Positions 32,671 through 43,872 of a stretch of DNA of 64,000 nucleotides are shown here, in pieces. The translations under genes were made by a program, and so were the position numbers. How positions within the stretch are numbered: position 1 is the first letter of the stretch; every line of letters begins with the position of its first letter. Source of the stretch: Rhodococcus triatomae (GTDB lineage: Bacteria > Actinomycetota > Actinomycetes > Mycobacteriales > Mycobacteriaceae); NCBI RefSeq assembly GCF_014217785.1, contig NZ_CP048814.1, positions 1-64,000 of the forward strand, written 5' to 3'. The notes under the pieces are model-generated. The model worked only from the letters and a program-made list of their open reading frames with translations, ran no database searches and was not told the origin of the DNA.

Positions 32671-34848
32671 TCAGAGGCGGTAGCGGATCAATCGGGAGCT
32701 GTTGGCGACGACGGCGACGGACGAGGCGTTGTGCAGCACGGCGGCGAGCACCGGCGACAGCGCACCTCCGGCACCGACCAGAAGGCCGATCGCGTTGACC
32801 GCGATCGACATCCCGTAGTTCTGCCGGATCACCGCGACCGCGTGCCGGCCGAGGTCGCGGGTATCGAGAATGCGCTCGAGGTGGTCGCCGGCGAGTGCGA
32901 CGTCTGCCGTCTCCACCGCGACATCCGTCCCGGCCAGTCCCATCGCGATGCCGATGTCCGCCGCGGCCAGCGCCGGGGCGTCGTTCGTTCCGTCGCCGAC
33001 CATCGCCACCACATAGCCACGATCCTGCAGGGACCGCACGGCCTCCAGTTTGTCGTCGGGCAGCACCTCCGCGCGCCACTCGTCGATCCCGAGTTCGGCC
33101 GCGACAGCCGCCGCCGTCTCCGGATGGTCGCCGGTGAGCATGACGATGCGCCGGACCCCGTCGGCCCGTAGGCGTTCGAGGACGTCGCGGGCACCGGGCC
33201 GCACCTCGTCCCGGAGGCTGATCAACCCCACCAGCGTGCCGTCCACGGCGAGGAGCAGCGGTGTCTCCGCCTCGCGCCGCAACCTGGTCACCCAGTCGCG
33301 GGCATCGTCGGACAGCGTGATCCCCTCGCCGACGAGCAGCGAAGGACTGCCGAGCAGCAGTGTGCGTCCCGCAGCGATCGTCCGCATCCCGAGACCGACG
33401 AGCACCTCGCATTCCTCGTGCGGCGGGATCGCGATGTGCCGTTCCTCGGTGCTCCGAATCACCGCCTCCGCCAGCGGATGCCGGGAATGCACTTCCGAAC
33501 TGGCCGCGTAGGCCAGAACGTGCTCCGGCTCCCACGCGAGGTCGAAGGCCACCACATTGGTGACGACCGGCCGGCCGACCGTGAGCGTGCCCGTCTTGTC
33601 GAACACCACGGCGTCGACGCGACCGGCCTCCTCGAGGTGCGAACCGCCCTTGATGAGAATTCCCCGCCGGGCGCCGTTGCCGATCGCCGCGCTGATCGCG
33701 GTGGGCGTGGCCAACCCGACCGCGCACGGGCAGGCGACGAGAAGCATGGTCATCGCACGGCGGACGTCGCGGGTGACGAGCAGCGTCAACGCCGACAACG
33801 CGAAGGACGCAGGCACGAATCGCCGGGAGAACGCCGCGCCGACGGTTTCGATGGGGGCACGATCCTCCTGCGCCTCCTCCACCCGCGCGATGATCCGGCC
33901 GATGGTGGTCTCGGTCCCGACCGCGGTCGCCCGCACGACCAGCCGTCCCCGGATCACCACCGAACCGGCGTGGATGCGCGCGCCCTCCTCGAACGTCACC
34001 GGGAGCGTCTCGCCCGTGATCGCGGACTGGTCCACCACTGCCTGCCCCTCGACCACGACGCCGTCGACGGGAATCGCCACGTGATCGTGCACGACGACCT
34101 CGTCTCCGGCACGGAGCGAGTCGATGTCCACGGAGACCTCGCTGCCGTCGCCGAGACGAATCCACGCCGTGTCCTGGGTCCCGGTCAGCAGATCCGCAAT
34201 CGCGCGACGGGTCCGCCGCAGCGTCAGATCCTGGAGGTACTCGCCGATGTTGAGCAGCCACAGCACGGTGAGGGCGACCACGTTCTCCCGCAGCACGAGG
34301 CTGGCGATCGTGGCAGCCGACACCAGCGCGTCGGTGCCGGCGGAACGCCGCCCGGCGAGGGCACGGAGCGCGCCGCGCAGGAACGGATATCCGGTGAACA
34401 CGGTGACAGCGGTGGCCCCGAGACGGCCACCCGGCCCCAACACGGACGGGCGCCGAAATGCGTAGCGACGCAGGCCCAGTACCGCAAGAGCAGCCCCACC
34501 GACAGCCATGCGCAACAGATCACCGTTGGTGACGTCCGCAGAGTACGGAACCCTCGCCGGGGTCTTCGACGGATCGACGGCCAGGCCGGTCTCGATCGCG
34601 GCGAGGATCTCCGGCCGGGATGCCTTGCTGCGGGAGTACCAGACGACGACCGATCCGGTCCGCGGGTACGCGTGGGCGGCGCGCACCCCGGTGACACCGA
34701 GCAGCGCGTCCTCGATCCCTACTGCTCGGCTGCGACTGGACCGCAGCGACGGGACAGCGAAGCGGACCCGACCCGCCGCGTCCGAGACGACGTCGGGCGC
34801 CCGGAAAACTGCTGCCTTTTCGACCGGCCGGTCAGTGCTGGTGGTCAT
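32671..34848 (-). CDS. ctpC: CtpC-like P1B-type metal-transporting ATPase
   Basis: This 725-residue efflux ATPase is of the mycobacterial CtpC (Rv3270) type. The metal-path motif is LLVACPCAVGLATPTA near residue 375; the phosphorylation site is VFDKTGTLTVG near 420; TGE is in SAITGETLPV near 275; MVGDGTNDAPALAAADIG near 630 is the hinge. The N-terminus has no CXXC metal domain, only a ferredoxin-like part with RSKASRPEI. CtpC needs a PacL partner and has been tied to zinc and manganese export; zinc fits this island best. The start overlaps the PacL-like gene by 17 bp. Confidence 0.9.
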   Translation of the reverse strand: MTTSTDRPVEKAAVFRAPDVVSDAAGRVRFAVPSLRSSRSRAVGIEDALLGVTGVRAAHAYPRTGSVVVWYSRSKASRPEILAAIETGLAVDPSKTPARVPYSADVTNGDLLRMAVGGAALAVLGLRRYAFRRPSVLGPGGRLGATAVTVFTGYPFLRGALRALAGRRSAGTDALVSAATIASLVLRENVVALTVLWLLNIGEYLQDLTLRRTRRAIADLLTGTQDTAWIRLGDGSEVSVDIDSLRAGDEVVVHDHVAIPVDGVVVEGQAVVDQSAITGETLPVTFEEGARIHAGSVVIRGRLVVRATAVGTETTIGRIIARVEEAQEDRAPIETVGAAFSRRFVPASFALSALTLLVTRDVRRAMTMLLVACPCAVGLATPTAISAAIGNGARRGILIKGGSHLEEAGRVDAVVFDKTGTLTVGRPVVTNVVAFDLAWEPEHVLAYAASSEVHSRHPLAEAVIRSTEERHIAIPPHEECEVLVGLGMRTIAAGRTLLLGSPSLLVGEGITLSDDARDWVTRLRREAETPLLLAVDGTLVGLISLRDEVRPGARDVLERLRADGVRRIVMLTGDHPETAAAVAAELGIDEWRAEVLPDDKLEAVRSLQDRGYVVAMVGDGTNDAPALAAADIGIAMGLAGTDVAVETADVALAGDHLERILDTRDLGRHAVAVIRQNYGMSIAVNAIGLLVGAGGALSPVLAAVLHNASSVAVVANSSRLIRYRL

Positions 34849-35110
34849 GCGGCGACTCCGACGCGGGCAGTGGCGCCTCCTCGCCGATCCGCTCGCGCGC
34901 CTCGGACACCACGTCGGACACCGCGAGCCGCGCCGACTCGGCGCCCTCCTCCGCCTTCCGGACCCCGCGCAGCCCCCACTCCGTGACGGTGACCGCCGCG
35001 TCGCGGACGCTGCCCTCGCGTGCCAGGCGCTTCACGCCTTCGACGGCGGCCACCCCGACAGCACCCGTCACCACCGTGGACGCGGCTTTGGCAACCAGAC
35101 CGTGAATCAT
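34832..35110 (-). CDS. PacL1-like (DUF1490) metallochaperone of CtpC
   Basis: This 92-residue protein resembles Rv3269 (PacL1), the obligate partner of CtpC in M. tuberculosis. The N-terminal half has a short hydrophobic helix (TVVTGAVGVAAVEGV, residues about 12-26), the middle is an amphipathic charged helix, and the C-terminus ends in SPHDHQH, the counterpart of the metal-binding DLHDHDH tail. PacL proteins scaffold and stabilise the pump and bind zinc. A TAGAAT sequence at 35196-35191 on the minus strand is a possible -10; no Zur-like box is seen here. Confidence 0.87.
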   Translation of the reverse strand: MIHGLVAKAASTVVTGAVGVAAVEGVKRLAREGSVRDAAVTVTEWGLRGVRKAEEGAESARLAVSDVVSEARERIGEEAPLPASESPHDHQH

Positions 35111-35235
35111 GAGTGCTCCTGTGTTCCTGGGACCGTCTCGGTCGCTGTCGTGTACGTCGTCGTTCGTCCTCCGGCATGGGCCGTGTACCGATTCTATGCG
35201 GAGTCGGCGTGCGCAGGCGGGAGCCGTACGGCGCG

Positions 35236-35358
35236 TCAGCCCTGCCGGGCCTTGAACCGGGGGTTCTGCTTGTTGATCACGTAGATCCGGCCCTTGCGCT
35301 TGACCACCTGCGAACCGGGCAGCTTCTTCAACGCCTTGAGCGATGCACGAACCTTCAC
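35236..35358 (-). CDS. Zinc-independent ribosomal protein L36 paralogue
   Basis: This 40-codon gene encodes a ribosomal protein L36 of the Cys-free type: it begins [17 protein letters not shown] and ends NPRFKARQG. The zinc-ribbon Cys/His residues of normal L36 are absent, so it can replace the zinc form when zinc is scarce (C-minus paralogue). A GAGGAGG ribosome site lies 4 nt before the GTG. The Zur-like palindrome at 35384-35408 lies just upstream, matching the usual regulation of such paralogues. It would spare ribosomal zinc. Confidence 0.9.
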   Translation of the reverse strand: MKVRASLKALKKLPGSQVVKRKGRIYVINKQNPRFKARQG

Positions 35359-35383
35359 GGGACCTCCTCGATCGACATTTATT

Positions 35384-35408
35384 GGTTACGATTATCGTTA
35401 TCGTAACC
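35384..35408. promoter_or_regulatory. Zur-box-like operator between L36 paralogue and CobW-like gene
   Basis: A 25-bp palindrome with perfect 9-bp arms (GGTTACGAT / ATCGTAACC) is centred at 35396 between two divergent genes. TAACCT at 35404-35409 is a candidate -10 for the rightward gene. Its core is less like the AATGATTGTC type than the other four, but the context (zinc-free ribosomal protein) strongly supports Zur. Confidence 0.72.
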
Positions 35409-35445
35409 TACCCACCGAACCCCGCCCCCGGGTGGAAGGAATCGC

Positions 35446-36468
35446 GTGCACCTCGAACCGGCCCTCGACGTCCATCTCGTGTTCGGCGCGCACCCGCGAC
35501 CACGCCGACAGCTGATCGCCACGCTCGCGCAGCGTGAGCCGGATCAGGTCCTCCCGTGCCACGACGACATGGGTGACGACGAGATCACCGAGCGTGCAAC
35601 GGACTTCGTCGCGCACCGGATCGGGAGGACCACGGCGGGAGACACCGTCGTGATCGAGTGCCCCGACCATTCGCACCCGGTCCATCTGGGCGCCGGCATC
35701 GCCGAAGGAATCCGATGCGCCCTCGACCTCGACGCCTCGATCACCTCCCACACCGTGCTCACGGAGACAACCTTCCACCTCGACCTGCACGGCGAGGACT
35801 CGACGATCGTGCGCTCGGTGATCGCGCAGATCGAGCATGCAGCGCACATTCACCTGGTCGGCACGGCGCCTGGTGAGCCCGCGAGAAGTGCGGCGAGCGC
35901 ACCCCCGGAACTGACTCTCGCCCTCCTGGAATGCCTGGCTCCGGCCGCGTACCTCACTCACCGCCACAGCACCCGCATCGGCCGTCGAGCACGCCGTTCC
36001 CGTCATCTCGCCTCGGGACCCGGCTGGGCGACGATCCTGGATGGCGAGTTCGACGTGCCCGAGATCGTCTCCACGGGCCGGCCGGACGTCTCGTGCTTCC
36101 GCTACGAACAGCTCCGGCCGTTCCATCCCGGACGACTGCAACAAGTGCTCGACGACGTCTTCGACAGCCGGGCCTACGGGTGGGTGGTGCGGTCCGCCGG
36201 CTTCTGTCGGCTCGCGACGAGGCCGGAGAGCACCGCCCACTGGGATCAGGCGGGCCGGTCCCTCTCGTTCGAGCACCTTGCCCGCGACGCGGAGCACGAC
36301 GAACTACTCGCGATCGGGCAGGACCTCGCCTTCATCGGCGTAGACCTCGACCGCCGTCGACTGTCGGCCGCGCTCGACTCCTGCACGCTCGACGACTCGG
36401 AACTGATCGCCGGCCCGAGCCGCTGGCAACAGTACGCAGATCCGTTTCCCGAATGGCTGTGCCCCTGA
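35446..36468 (+). CDS. CobW-C-domain protein of COG0523 type without P-loop
   Basis: This 340-residue protein has a clear C-terminal CobW_C domain: RPFHPGRLQQVLDDVF near residue 225, YGWVVRSAGFCRLATRP near 245, then HWDQAGRSLSFE. In the N-terminal half the GTPase P-loop (normally GxxGxGKT) is replaced by VFGAHPRPRRQLIATLA near residue 12-28, and the CxCC metal motif is missing. The region instead has His/Cys-rich ECPDHSHPVHLG. It may be a non-hydrolysing relative of Zur-regulated COG0523 chaperones. Its pairing with a zinc-free ribosomal protein recalls the mycobacterial C-minus operon, which also encodes the ribosome hibernation recruiter Mrf; relatedness is untested. The GTG has an AGGA ribosome site. 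Confidence 0.75.
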   Translation: MHLEPALDVHLVFGAHPRPRRQLIATLAQREPDQVLPCHDDMGDDEITERATDFVAHRIGRTTAGDTVVIECPDHSHPVHLGAGIAEGIRCALDLDASITSHTVLTETTFHLDLHGEDSTIVRSVIAQIEHAAHIHLVGTAPGEPARSAASAPPELTLALLECLAPAAYLTHRHSTRIGRRARRSRHLASGPGWATILDGEFDVPEIVSTGRPDVSCFRYEQLRPFHPGRLQQVLDDVFDSRAYGWVVRSAGFCRLATRPESTAHWDQAGRSLSFEHLARDAEHDELLAIGQDLAFIGVDLDRRRLSAALDSCTLDDSELIAGPSRWQQYADPFPEWLCP

Positions 36469-36481
36469 GGGGCACCCACGC

Positions 36482-38968
36482 TCACGCGCGCAGCTGCGCA
36501 CCCACCGCCTGGGTCGCCGCGGCCACCGCCGCGTCACGCGCCGCGCTCGCCTCGTCCTCGGTGAGCGTGCGGTCCTCGGCACGGAAACGGAGCGCGAACG
36601 CGAGGGACTTCCGGTTCTCGCCGACCTGCTCGCCCTCGTACACGTCGAACAGTTTCACGTCCTCGAGTAGCTCGCCGCCACCGGCCCCCAGCGCTGACGC
36701 GACCTCGGCGGCCGGAACGTCCCGGTCCACCACGACGGCGACATCCTGCAGCACGGCGGGGAACGGCGAGATCCGGGGCGCGGGAAGAACTTCCCGGACC
36801 GGAAGGGCATCCACGTCGATCTCGAACGCGCAGGTGCGTGGGGGCAACCCCGACCGCTCGAGTACCGCCGGGTGCAACTCACCGGCATGACCGACGACGA
36901 CGTCGCCGAGCATGATCTCGGCCCCCCGACCCGGGTGGTACGGCAGGAGCCTGGTGGCGCGCAGGCTCACCTCGACACCCGCGGCATCCGCCACGTCCTG
37001 AACGGCCGCGAAAGCGTCGGACGCTTCGGCCGGGCGGCCGGGGCCCCACGGCCCGGCGGGCTCGCGCAGTCCGGTGAGCACGCCGGAGACATGGAGGGGT
37101 TGCGCCGGCAGCGAGCGGTTCAGTGTGGCGATCTGCTCGTCGGTCGGGCGGCGGTCCACCGGAAGTGCGGCAACCGGGGCGGTCTCCGGACCGGGCTGCA
37201 CCACCTGGGCGATCCCGAAGAGCGACAGATCGCGCTGACCGCGGGAGACGTTGCGCGCCACCACCTCCAGTAGTCCCGGCAGCAGGGTGGTCGCGAGTTC
37301 CGGACGGTCCGCCTCGAGCGGATTGAGCACCTTCGTGGTGACGCGCCGCGGGTCGTCCTCGTCCAGGCCCCACGCATCGAAGACACCCGCGGGAAGGAAC
37401 ACCGGAGGCAGGACCTCGACGTATCCGGCACCGGCGAGCGCACGCGCCACCGACCGCCGACGTCGTTGGGTGGGGGTCAGGCCACGCCCCGCCGGGGCGG
37501 CGGGTACCACCGAGGGGATCTGCTCGAGCCCCTCGAGCCGCAGCACCTCCTCGACGAGGTCCGCCGGTTGAACGAGGTCGGGCCGCCAGGACGGTGGCGT
37601 GACCACCAGCTCGCCGTGGCCCGAATCGTTGACGTCCACGTCGACGGCGCACCCGATCTGGGTGAGCCTGCGCACCGCGGTACCGTTCGGGTAGCTCACA
37701 CCCGCCACGCGATCGGGCAGGTCCAGGTCCATCCGGACCTCCGGCCGAGCCCGCACCGAACCGACATCGGTGAGTCCGGGCTCGATCCGGCCCCCGGCGA
37801 TCTCCACCAGCAGCGCCGCCGCCCGGTCGAGTGCTGCGACCGGAATCGCCGGGTCGACGGTGCGCTCGAAACGCTTGCTCGCCTCACTGGAGAGCTTGTG
37901 GCGCCGACCGGTGCGGAACACCGCCAGCGGGTCCCACGTCGCCGCCTCGAGAAGAACATCCGTCGTGTCGGCTCCGACCTCGGTGCTCGCCCCGCCCATC
38001 ACCCCGGCGAGCGAGACGACGCCCGACTCGTCCGCGATGACGACGTCCTCCGGATCCAGAGCCCGCTCGACGTCGTCGAGGGTGACGAGCTTCTCCCCCG
38101 CCGTCGCACGGCGCACGACGAGTTCCCCGGACACCGCGGCGGCGTCGAATGCGTGCAGCGGCTGGCCGAGCTCGAGCAACACGTAGTTGGTGACGTCCAC
38201 CGCCGGCGAGATCGGGCGCACCCCGGCGAGCAGCAGACGCCGCTGCATCCACCAGGGGGTCAGTGCCTCGGGATCGATACCGGTGACCCGCCTCATCGCG
38301 AATCGGGTGGCACCCGACTCGGGTTCGAGCCGCACCGGCCATGCCTGCCCCTCGGCCGCATGGGGTTGGACCAGTGCGGGGTCGGCGAACTCCAGATCGA
38401 AACCACATGCGAGTTCACGGGTGAGTCCCCGCACGGAGAAGCAGTAGCCGCGATCGGGAGTGATGTTGAGCTCGATGACGGTGTCGTCGAGACCGAGCAG
38501 CTCCTTGGCGTCAGCGCCGGGCAGCGAGGTTCCCGGCGCCAGAACCAGGATTCCGGAATGATCCTTGCCCACACCGAGTTCTGCCGTCGAGCAGATCATC
38601 CCGTCGGAGACCTGCCCGTACGTCTTCCTGGACGCGATCGCGAACCCTCCCGGCAGCACCGCACCCGGAAGTGCGACGACGACCAGATCGCCCTCTGCGA
38701 AGTTCCTTGCCCCGCAGACGATTCCCTGGGGCTCGGGGTTGCCGACGTCGACCTTGCAGAAGCGAATCGGCTTCTTGAACTCGGTCAGTTCGGTGATCTC
38801 GACGACCCTGCCGACGACGAGCGGTCCCTCGACCTGCTCGAGATGATCGACGGCTTCCACTTCGAGGCCCACCCGGACGAACCCGGCGTCCAGCTCCTGG
38901 GCGGTGATCTCCCAGCCCGGGTTGGCCCGCTGCAGGATTTCGGTCAGCCACGATTGCGCAACTCGCAC
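36482..38968 (-). CDS. pheT: Phenylalanyl-tRNA synthetase beta subunit
   Basis: This 828-residue large subunit of the heterotetrameric enzyme starts [14 protein letters not shown] tRNA-binding OB domain follows ([26 protein letters not shown], residues about 50-150), then the B3/B4 editing domain, the B5 domain ([20 protein letters not shown] near 415), the catalytic-like core, and a C-terminal anticodon-binding FDX-ACB domain ([22 protein letters not shown] near 735). It lies 53 bp after pheS on the same strand. It converges on the CobW-like gene with 13 bp between. Confidence 0.97.
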   Translation of the reverse strand: MRVAQSWLTEILQRANPGWEITAQELDAGFVRVGLEVEAVDHLEQVEGPLVVGRVVEITELTEFKKPIRFCKVDVGNPEPQGIVCGARNFAEGDLVVVALPGAVLPGGFAIASRKTYGQVSDGMICSTAELGVGKDHSGILVLAPGTSLPGADAKELLGLDDTVIELNITPDRGYCFSVRGLTRELACGFDLEFADPALVQPHAAEGQAWPVRLEPESGATRFAMRRVTGIDPEALTPWWMQRRLLLAGVRPISPAVDVTNYVLLELGQPLHAFDAAAVSGELVVRRATAGEKLVTLDDVERALDPEDVVIADESGVVSLAGVMGGASTEVGADTTDVLLEAATWDPLAVFRTGRRHKLSSEASKRFERTVDPAIPVAALDRAAALLVEIAGGRIEPGLTDVGSVRARPEVRMDLDLPDRVAGVSYPNGTAVRRLTQIGCAVDVDVNDSGHGELVVTPPSWRPDLVQPADLVEEVLRLEGLEQIPSVVPAAPAGRGLTPTQRRRRSVARALAGAGYVEVLPPVFLPAGVFDAWGLDEDDPRRVTTKVLNPLEADRPELATTLLPGLLEVVARNVSRGQRDLSLFGIAQVVQPGPETAPVAALPVDRRPTDEQIATLNRSLPAQPLHVSGVLTGLREPAGPWGPGRPAEASDAFAAVQDVADAAGVEVSLRATRLLPYHPGRGAEIMLGDVVVGHAGELHPAVLERSGLPPRTCAFEIDVDALPVREVLPAPRISPFPAVLQDVAVVVDRDVPAAEVASALGAGGGELLEDVKLFDVYEGEQVGENRKSLAFALRFRAEDRTLTEDEASAARDAAVAAATQAVGAQLRA

Positions 38969-39021
38969 GTCAGCTCAGCTTTCTCGTTCGTTCGGTGGAT
39001 GCGGTCGGAGACGGACGACGG

Positions 39022-40985
<1,964 letters not shown>

Positions 40986-41023
40986 GGGTCGTTTCCGATG
41001 CTGGTGCGTCGTACCGCGGTGGC

Positions 41024-41413
41024 TCAGGCCACGTCTCCGGCCGGAGCGTTCACGTCGGCCGGCAGCGCGGCCTTCGCGACGGCGACCAGACCGGCGAAAG
41101 CGGTCGGGTCCGACACGGCGAGCTCGGCGAGGTTCTTGCGGTCCACCTCGACCTCGGCCAGGCGCAGGCCCTGGATGAGGCGGTTGTAGGTGATGTCGTT
41201 GGCGCGGGCAGCGGCGTTGATGCGCGTGATCCACAGCTTCCGGAAGTCACCCTTGCGCGCACGGCGGTCGCGGTAGGCGTAGGTGAGCGAGTGGAGCTGC
41301 TGCTCCTTGGCCTTGCGGTACAGACGCGAACGCTGTCCGCGGTAGCCGCTCGAGGCTTCGAGAATCGAACGACGCTTCTTCTGGGCGTTGACCGCCCTCT
41401 TTACGCGTGCCAC
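41024..41413 (-). CDS. rplT: 50S ribosomal protein L20
   Basis: This 129-residue rRNA-binding protein is essential for early assembly of the large subunit. It starts [18 protein letters not shown] and shows [19 protein letters not shown] and [21 protein letters not shown], which are diagnostic. It is part of the infC-rpmI-rplT operon, the normal bacterial order. The C-terminal tail ([14 protein letters not shown]) is typical of actinobacteria. Confidence 0.98.
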   Translation of the reverse strand: MARVKRAVNAQKKRRSILEASSGYRGQRSRLYRKAKEQQLHSLTYAYRDRRARKGDFRKLWITRINAAARANDITYNRLIQGLRLAEVEVDRKNLAELAVSDPTAFAGLVAVAKAALPADVNAPAGDVA

Positions 41414-41483
41414 TGAAAAATCCTGTCGATCTGCGGGACGGTGGACAATCCGCCCCGGGGGTGGTCAGAGAAAGTGTGCCGAC

Positions 41484-41678
41484 TCAGATGTCGAGCAGTC
41501 GCTTGACGCGCGGGGTGTCGGCCTTGCTGACGACAGCCTTGCCGTCCAGGCGGCGCGTCACCTTCGTCGGCTTGTGCTCGAGGAGGTGGCGGCGGCCGGC
41601 CTTCTGGCGCAGGATCTTTCCGCTACCGGACACCTTGAATCGCTTCGCGGTGCCGCTGTGGGTCTTCGACTTGGGCAT
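41484..41678 (-). CDS. rpmI: 50S ribosomal protein L35
   Basis: This 64-residue basic protein begins [20 protein letters not shown] and continues with [20 protein letters not shown], both family signatures. It lies 68 bp after infC and 70 bp before rplT. Confidence 0.98.
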   Translation of the reverse strand: MPKSKTHSGTAKRFKVSGSGKILRQKAGRRHLLEHKPTKVTRRLDGKAVVSKADTPRVKRLLDI

Positions 41679-41746
41679 GAGAGTCCTCAGTTCTTCTCGT
41701 TCCGGATCACCGGTTCGTCGATGATTCCGGATGTCGTGCTGGTGGT

Positions 41747-42394
<648 letters not shown>

Positions 42395-42452
42395 GGGGCC
42401 TCCTAGGTTGAGCGGTGTGGTGACCGCCTGCAGCCCGTACGCCCGTCTTCCA

Positions 42453-42493
42453 ACAAAAGAACCCCGCTCCGGTGAGTGCCTCACCTGCGGGGT
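42453..42493 (-). terminator. Attenuator-like terminator in the infC leader
   Basis: On the minus strand a stem ACCCCGC / GCGGGGT, with an inner GGTGAG / CTCACC stem, is followed by CTTTTGTT. It lies about 60 nt before the infC ATC start and 180-200 nt after the likely transcription start, so it can act as an attenuator for the ribosomal operon. Confidence 0.65.
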
Positions 42494-42494
42494 C

Positions 42495-42677
42495 CGTTGT
42501 CGACCGATCCGGCGAACTCGTGCTCGCCACCTCACGCCCGTGAGGACACGGAGGGCTCGACACCGCTTCCGTGCGACCGGACCCCTGAACTGCAGAAACA
42601 CTGCCGCGCAGAGGTGGGAGCCGGACTCCACTTGCTGCCTCCGAGTTACCCGGAGGCGGTCGTTGCGTTCCAGGATA
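42495..42677 (-). promoter_or_regulatory. infC operon leader and promoter
   Basis: The 359-bp gap between infC and DUF1844 holds a TATCCT -10 on the minus strand (42677-42672) and a long leader of about 270 nt. An early hairpin (CCTCCG / CGGAGG, 42638-42656) is visible, then the attenuator. No convincing leader peptide was found, although the whole leader is open in the infC frame. Confidence 0.5.
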
Positions 42678-42753
42678 GCATCACCGCACGTCGGGAACCC
42701 AATCGGCGGCACTGCGCGCCACCGGCACCATCGACAATGCCATGCTCTGTGTC

Positions 42754-43128
42754 ATGACCGAGAGCTTCGTTCCCGAACCGGACTCCCCCGACGACCTGGA
42801 CTCCCCCGATGTCCGCGAACTCGCCGAAGTGCCCTCCATCGAGGTCATCAGCCGGGCTGCGGTGATGCTGATGAGTTCTGCCGCGGAGAAGCTCGGACTG
42901 TCCGAGTCCGAGCCGCTGTCGAGTCCCCACTTCGATCTCGACGAGGCGCGACGACTCATCACCGCGCTGGCCGGGCTGGTCACCGCGTCGATCGAGTACC
43001 TCGGCCCGCATGCGGGACCGATCCGTGAAGGCCTCCAGGCCCTGCAGCGGGCGTTCCGCGAATCGTCCGCGCACCCGGACGAGCCGGGCAAGGGGCCGGG
43101 CGAGAAGTACACCGGCCCGGTGTACTGA
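42754..43128 (+). CDS. DUF1844 protein
   Basis: This 124-residue protein is small, acidic and helical. Its core VRELAEVPSIEVISRAAVMLMSSAAEKLGL (residues about 20-49) and DLDEARRLITALAGLVTASIEYLGP are the DUF1844 signatures; the family lies divergent to infC in many actinobacteria. No function is known. The charged tail ends EKYTGPVY. ATG at 42754 is used rather than the upstream ATG at 42742, since the former gives the family's start. Confidence 0.85.
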   Translation: MTESFVPEPDSPDDLDSPDVRELAEVPSIEVISRAAVMLMSSAAEKLGLSESEPLSSPHFDLDEARRLITALAGLVTASIEYLGPHAGPIREGLQALQRAFRESSAHPDEPGKGPGEKYTGPVY

Positions 43129-43171
43129 CCCCCCCGACCCGCCCTACCACTCGGCTCCGTGCCGGGAGAGG

Positions 43172-43714
43172 TCAGCGGCCGGGCACGACCGAGATCGTTC
43201 CCTGGCAGACGGCGTTCTGCGGGTTGACGAACCACCACCCGGCGCCGGTCTGGACCGTCACCGTGAAGGACACCGTCCCGGTCCCGGTCCAGGTGCGGTT
43301 GATCGGGATCCCCGGCTTCTGCTGCCACGCGGCCTCGTCGCTGACGCTGCTGCCGGACGCACCCGTCGTGGAGTTGTGCCAGTCGACGAGAACCCGGGTG
43401 CCGTACCAATTGGGTCCGATACTCGGAAGGAGGCCGGCGGGCGGGGCAGGCAACTCGTTGTTGCCACTGAGGAGGATCGCCGGCTCCAGCCCTGCTCCGC
43501 CCGGAGGAAGCGACTCTCCGGACGAGGCGGTCACGGTCCAGGTGAACGACGGTGCCCAGAAGAGCGGGTTCGCACTCGAACAGGTCATCGTCGTCGATGT
43601 CGGCGGGGCGGGCTGTGCGTTCGCCACTGCCCCTCCTCCTGCCACCATTGCCGTACCCACCCCAGCGGCGGCGAGCACAGACGCGCACACACGGCGCACC
43701 GATTGCCGGTTCAT
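43172..43714 (-). CDS. Secreted protein of unknown function
   Basis: This is not a family I can name. The 180-residue product has a Sec signal (RRVCASVLAAAGVGTAMVAGGGAVANA, cleavage probably after ANA near residue 34) and no anchor. The mature part is rich in Gly, Ser, Thr and Trp with two Cys (MTCSS and NAVCQG), probably one disulfide, and looks beta-rich like an immunoglobulin or adhesin fold. ATG at 43714 is chosen for AGGAGG 7 nt upstream; an ATG at 43720 is too close to it. Confidence 0.75.
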   Translation of the reverse strand: MNRQSVRRVCASVLAAAGVGTAMVAGGGAVANAQPAPPTSTTMTCSSANPLFWAPSFTWTVTASSGESLPPGGAGLEPAILLSGNNELPAPPAGLLPSIGPNWYGTRVLVDWHNSTTGASGSSVSDEAAWQQKPGIPINRTWTGTGTVSFTVTVQTGAGWWFVNPQNAVCQGTISVVPGR

Positions 43715-43749
43715 GGTCATTCCTCCTCGATTCGCGACAGGGCATCGTC

Positions 43750-43821
43750 ACCGGACACGGAGTGTCCGCTTCTCGACGGACACGGAGTGCCCGCATCTCA
43801 CCGGACACGGAGTGTCCGCAT
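43750..43821. repeat. Three tandem 25-bp palindromic repeats
   Basis: The core GGACACGGAGTGTCCGC starts at 43753, 43778 and 43803, with a period of exactly 25 bp. Each core has GGACAC / GTGTCC arms around GGA; the middle copy has one change (GTGCCC). The array stands between the WYL regulator's stop and the secreted protein's start. Confidence 0.85.
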
Positions 43822-43872
43822 CATCATCTTTTCTATCGCCGACACTGCGGGATTCGTCACAGAATCGGCGCG

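Noticed and set aside
32671-34848. Copper-exporting ATPase (CopA/CtpV type)
   Set aside because: No N-terminal CXXC domain, and the PacL-like partner with a His/Asp tail points to the CtpC group.
42395-42712. N-terminal extension of infC in the same frame
   Set aside because: The extra residues show no IF-3 similarity and include the terminator hairpin; AGGAGG before the ATC codon fits the normal start.
43750-43821. CRISPR array
   Set aside because: Only three units, with palindromic 17-bp cores and about 8-bp gaps that are too short to be spacers; no cas genes are near.
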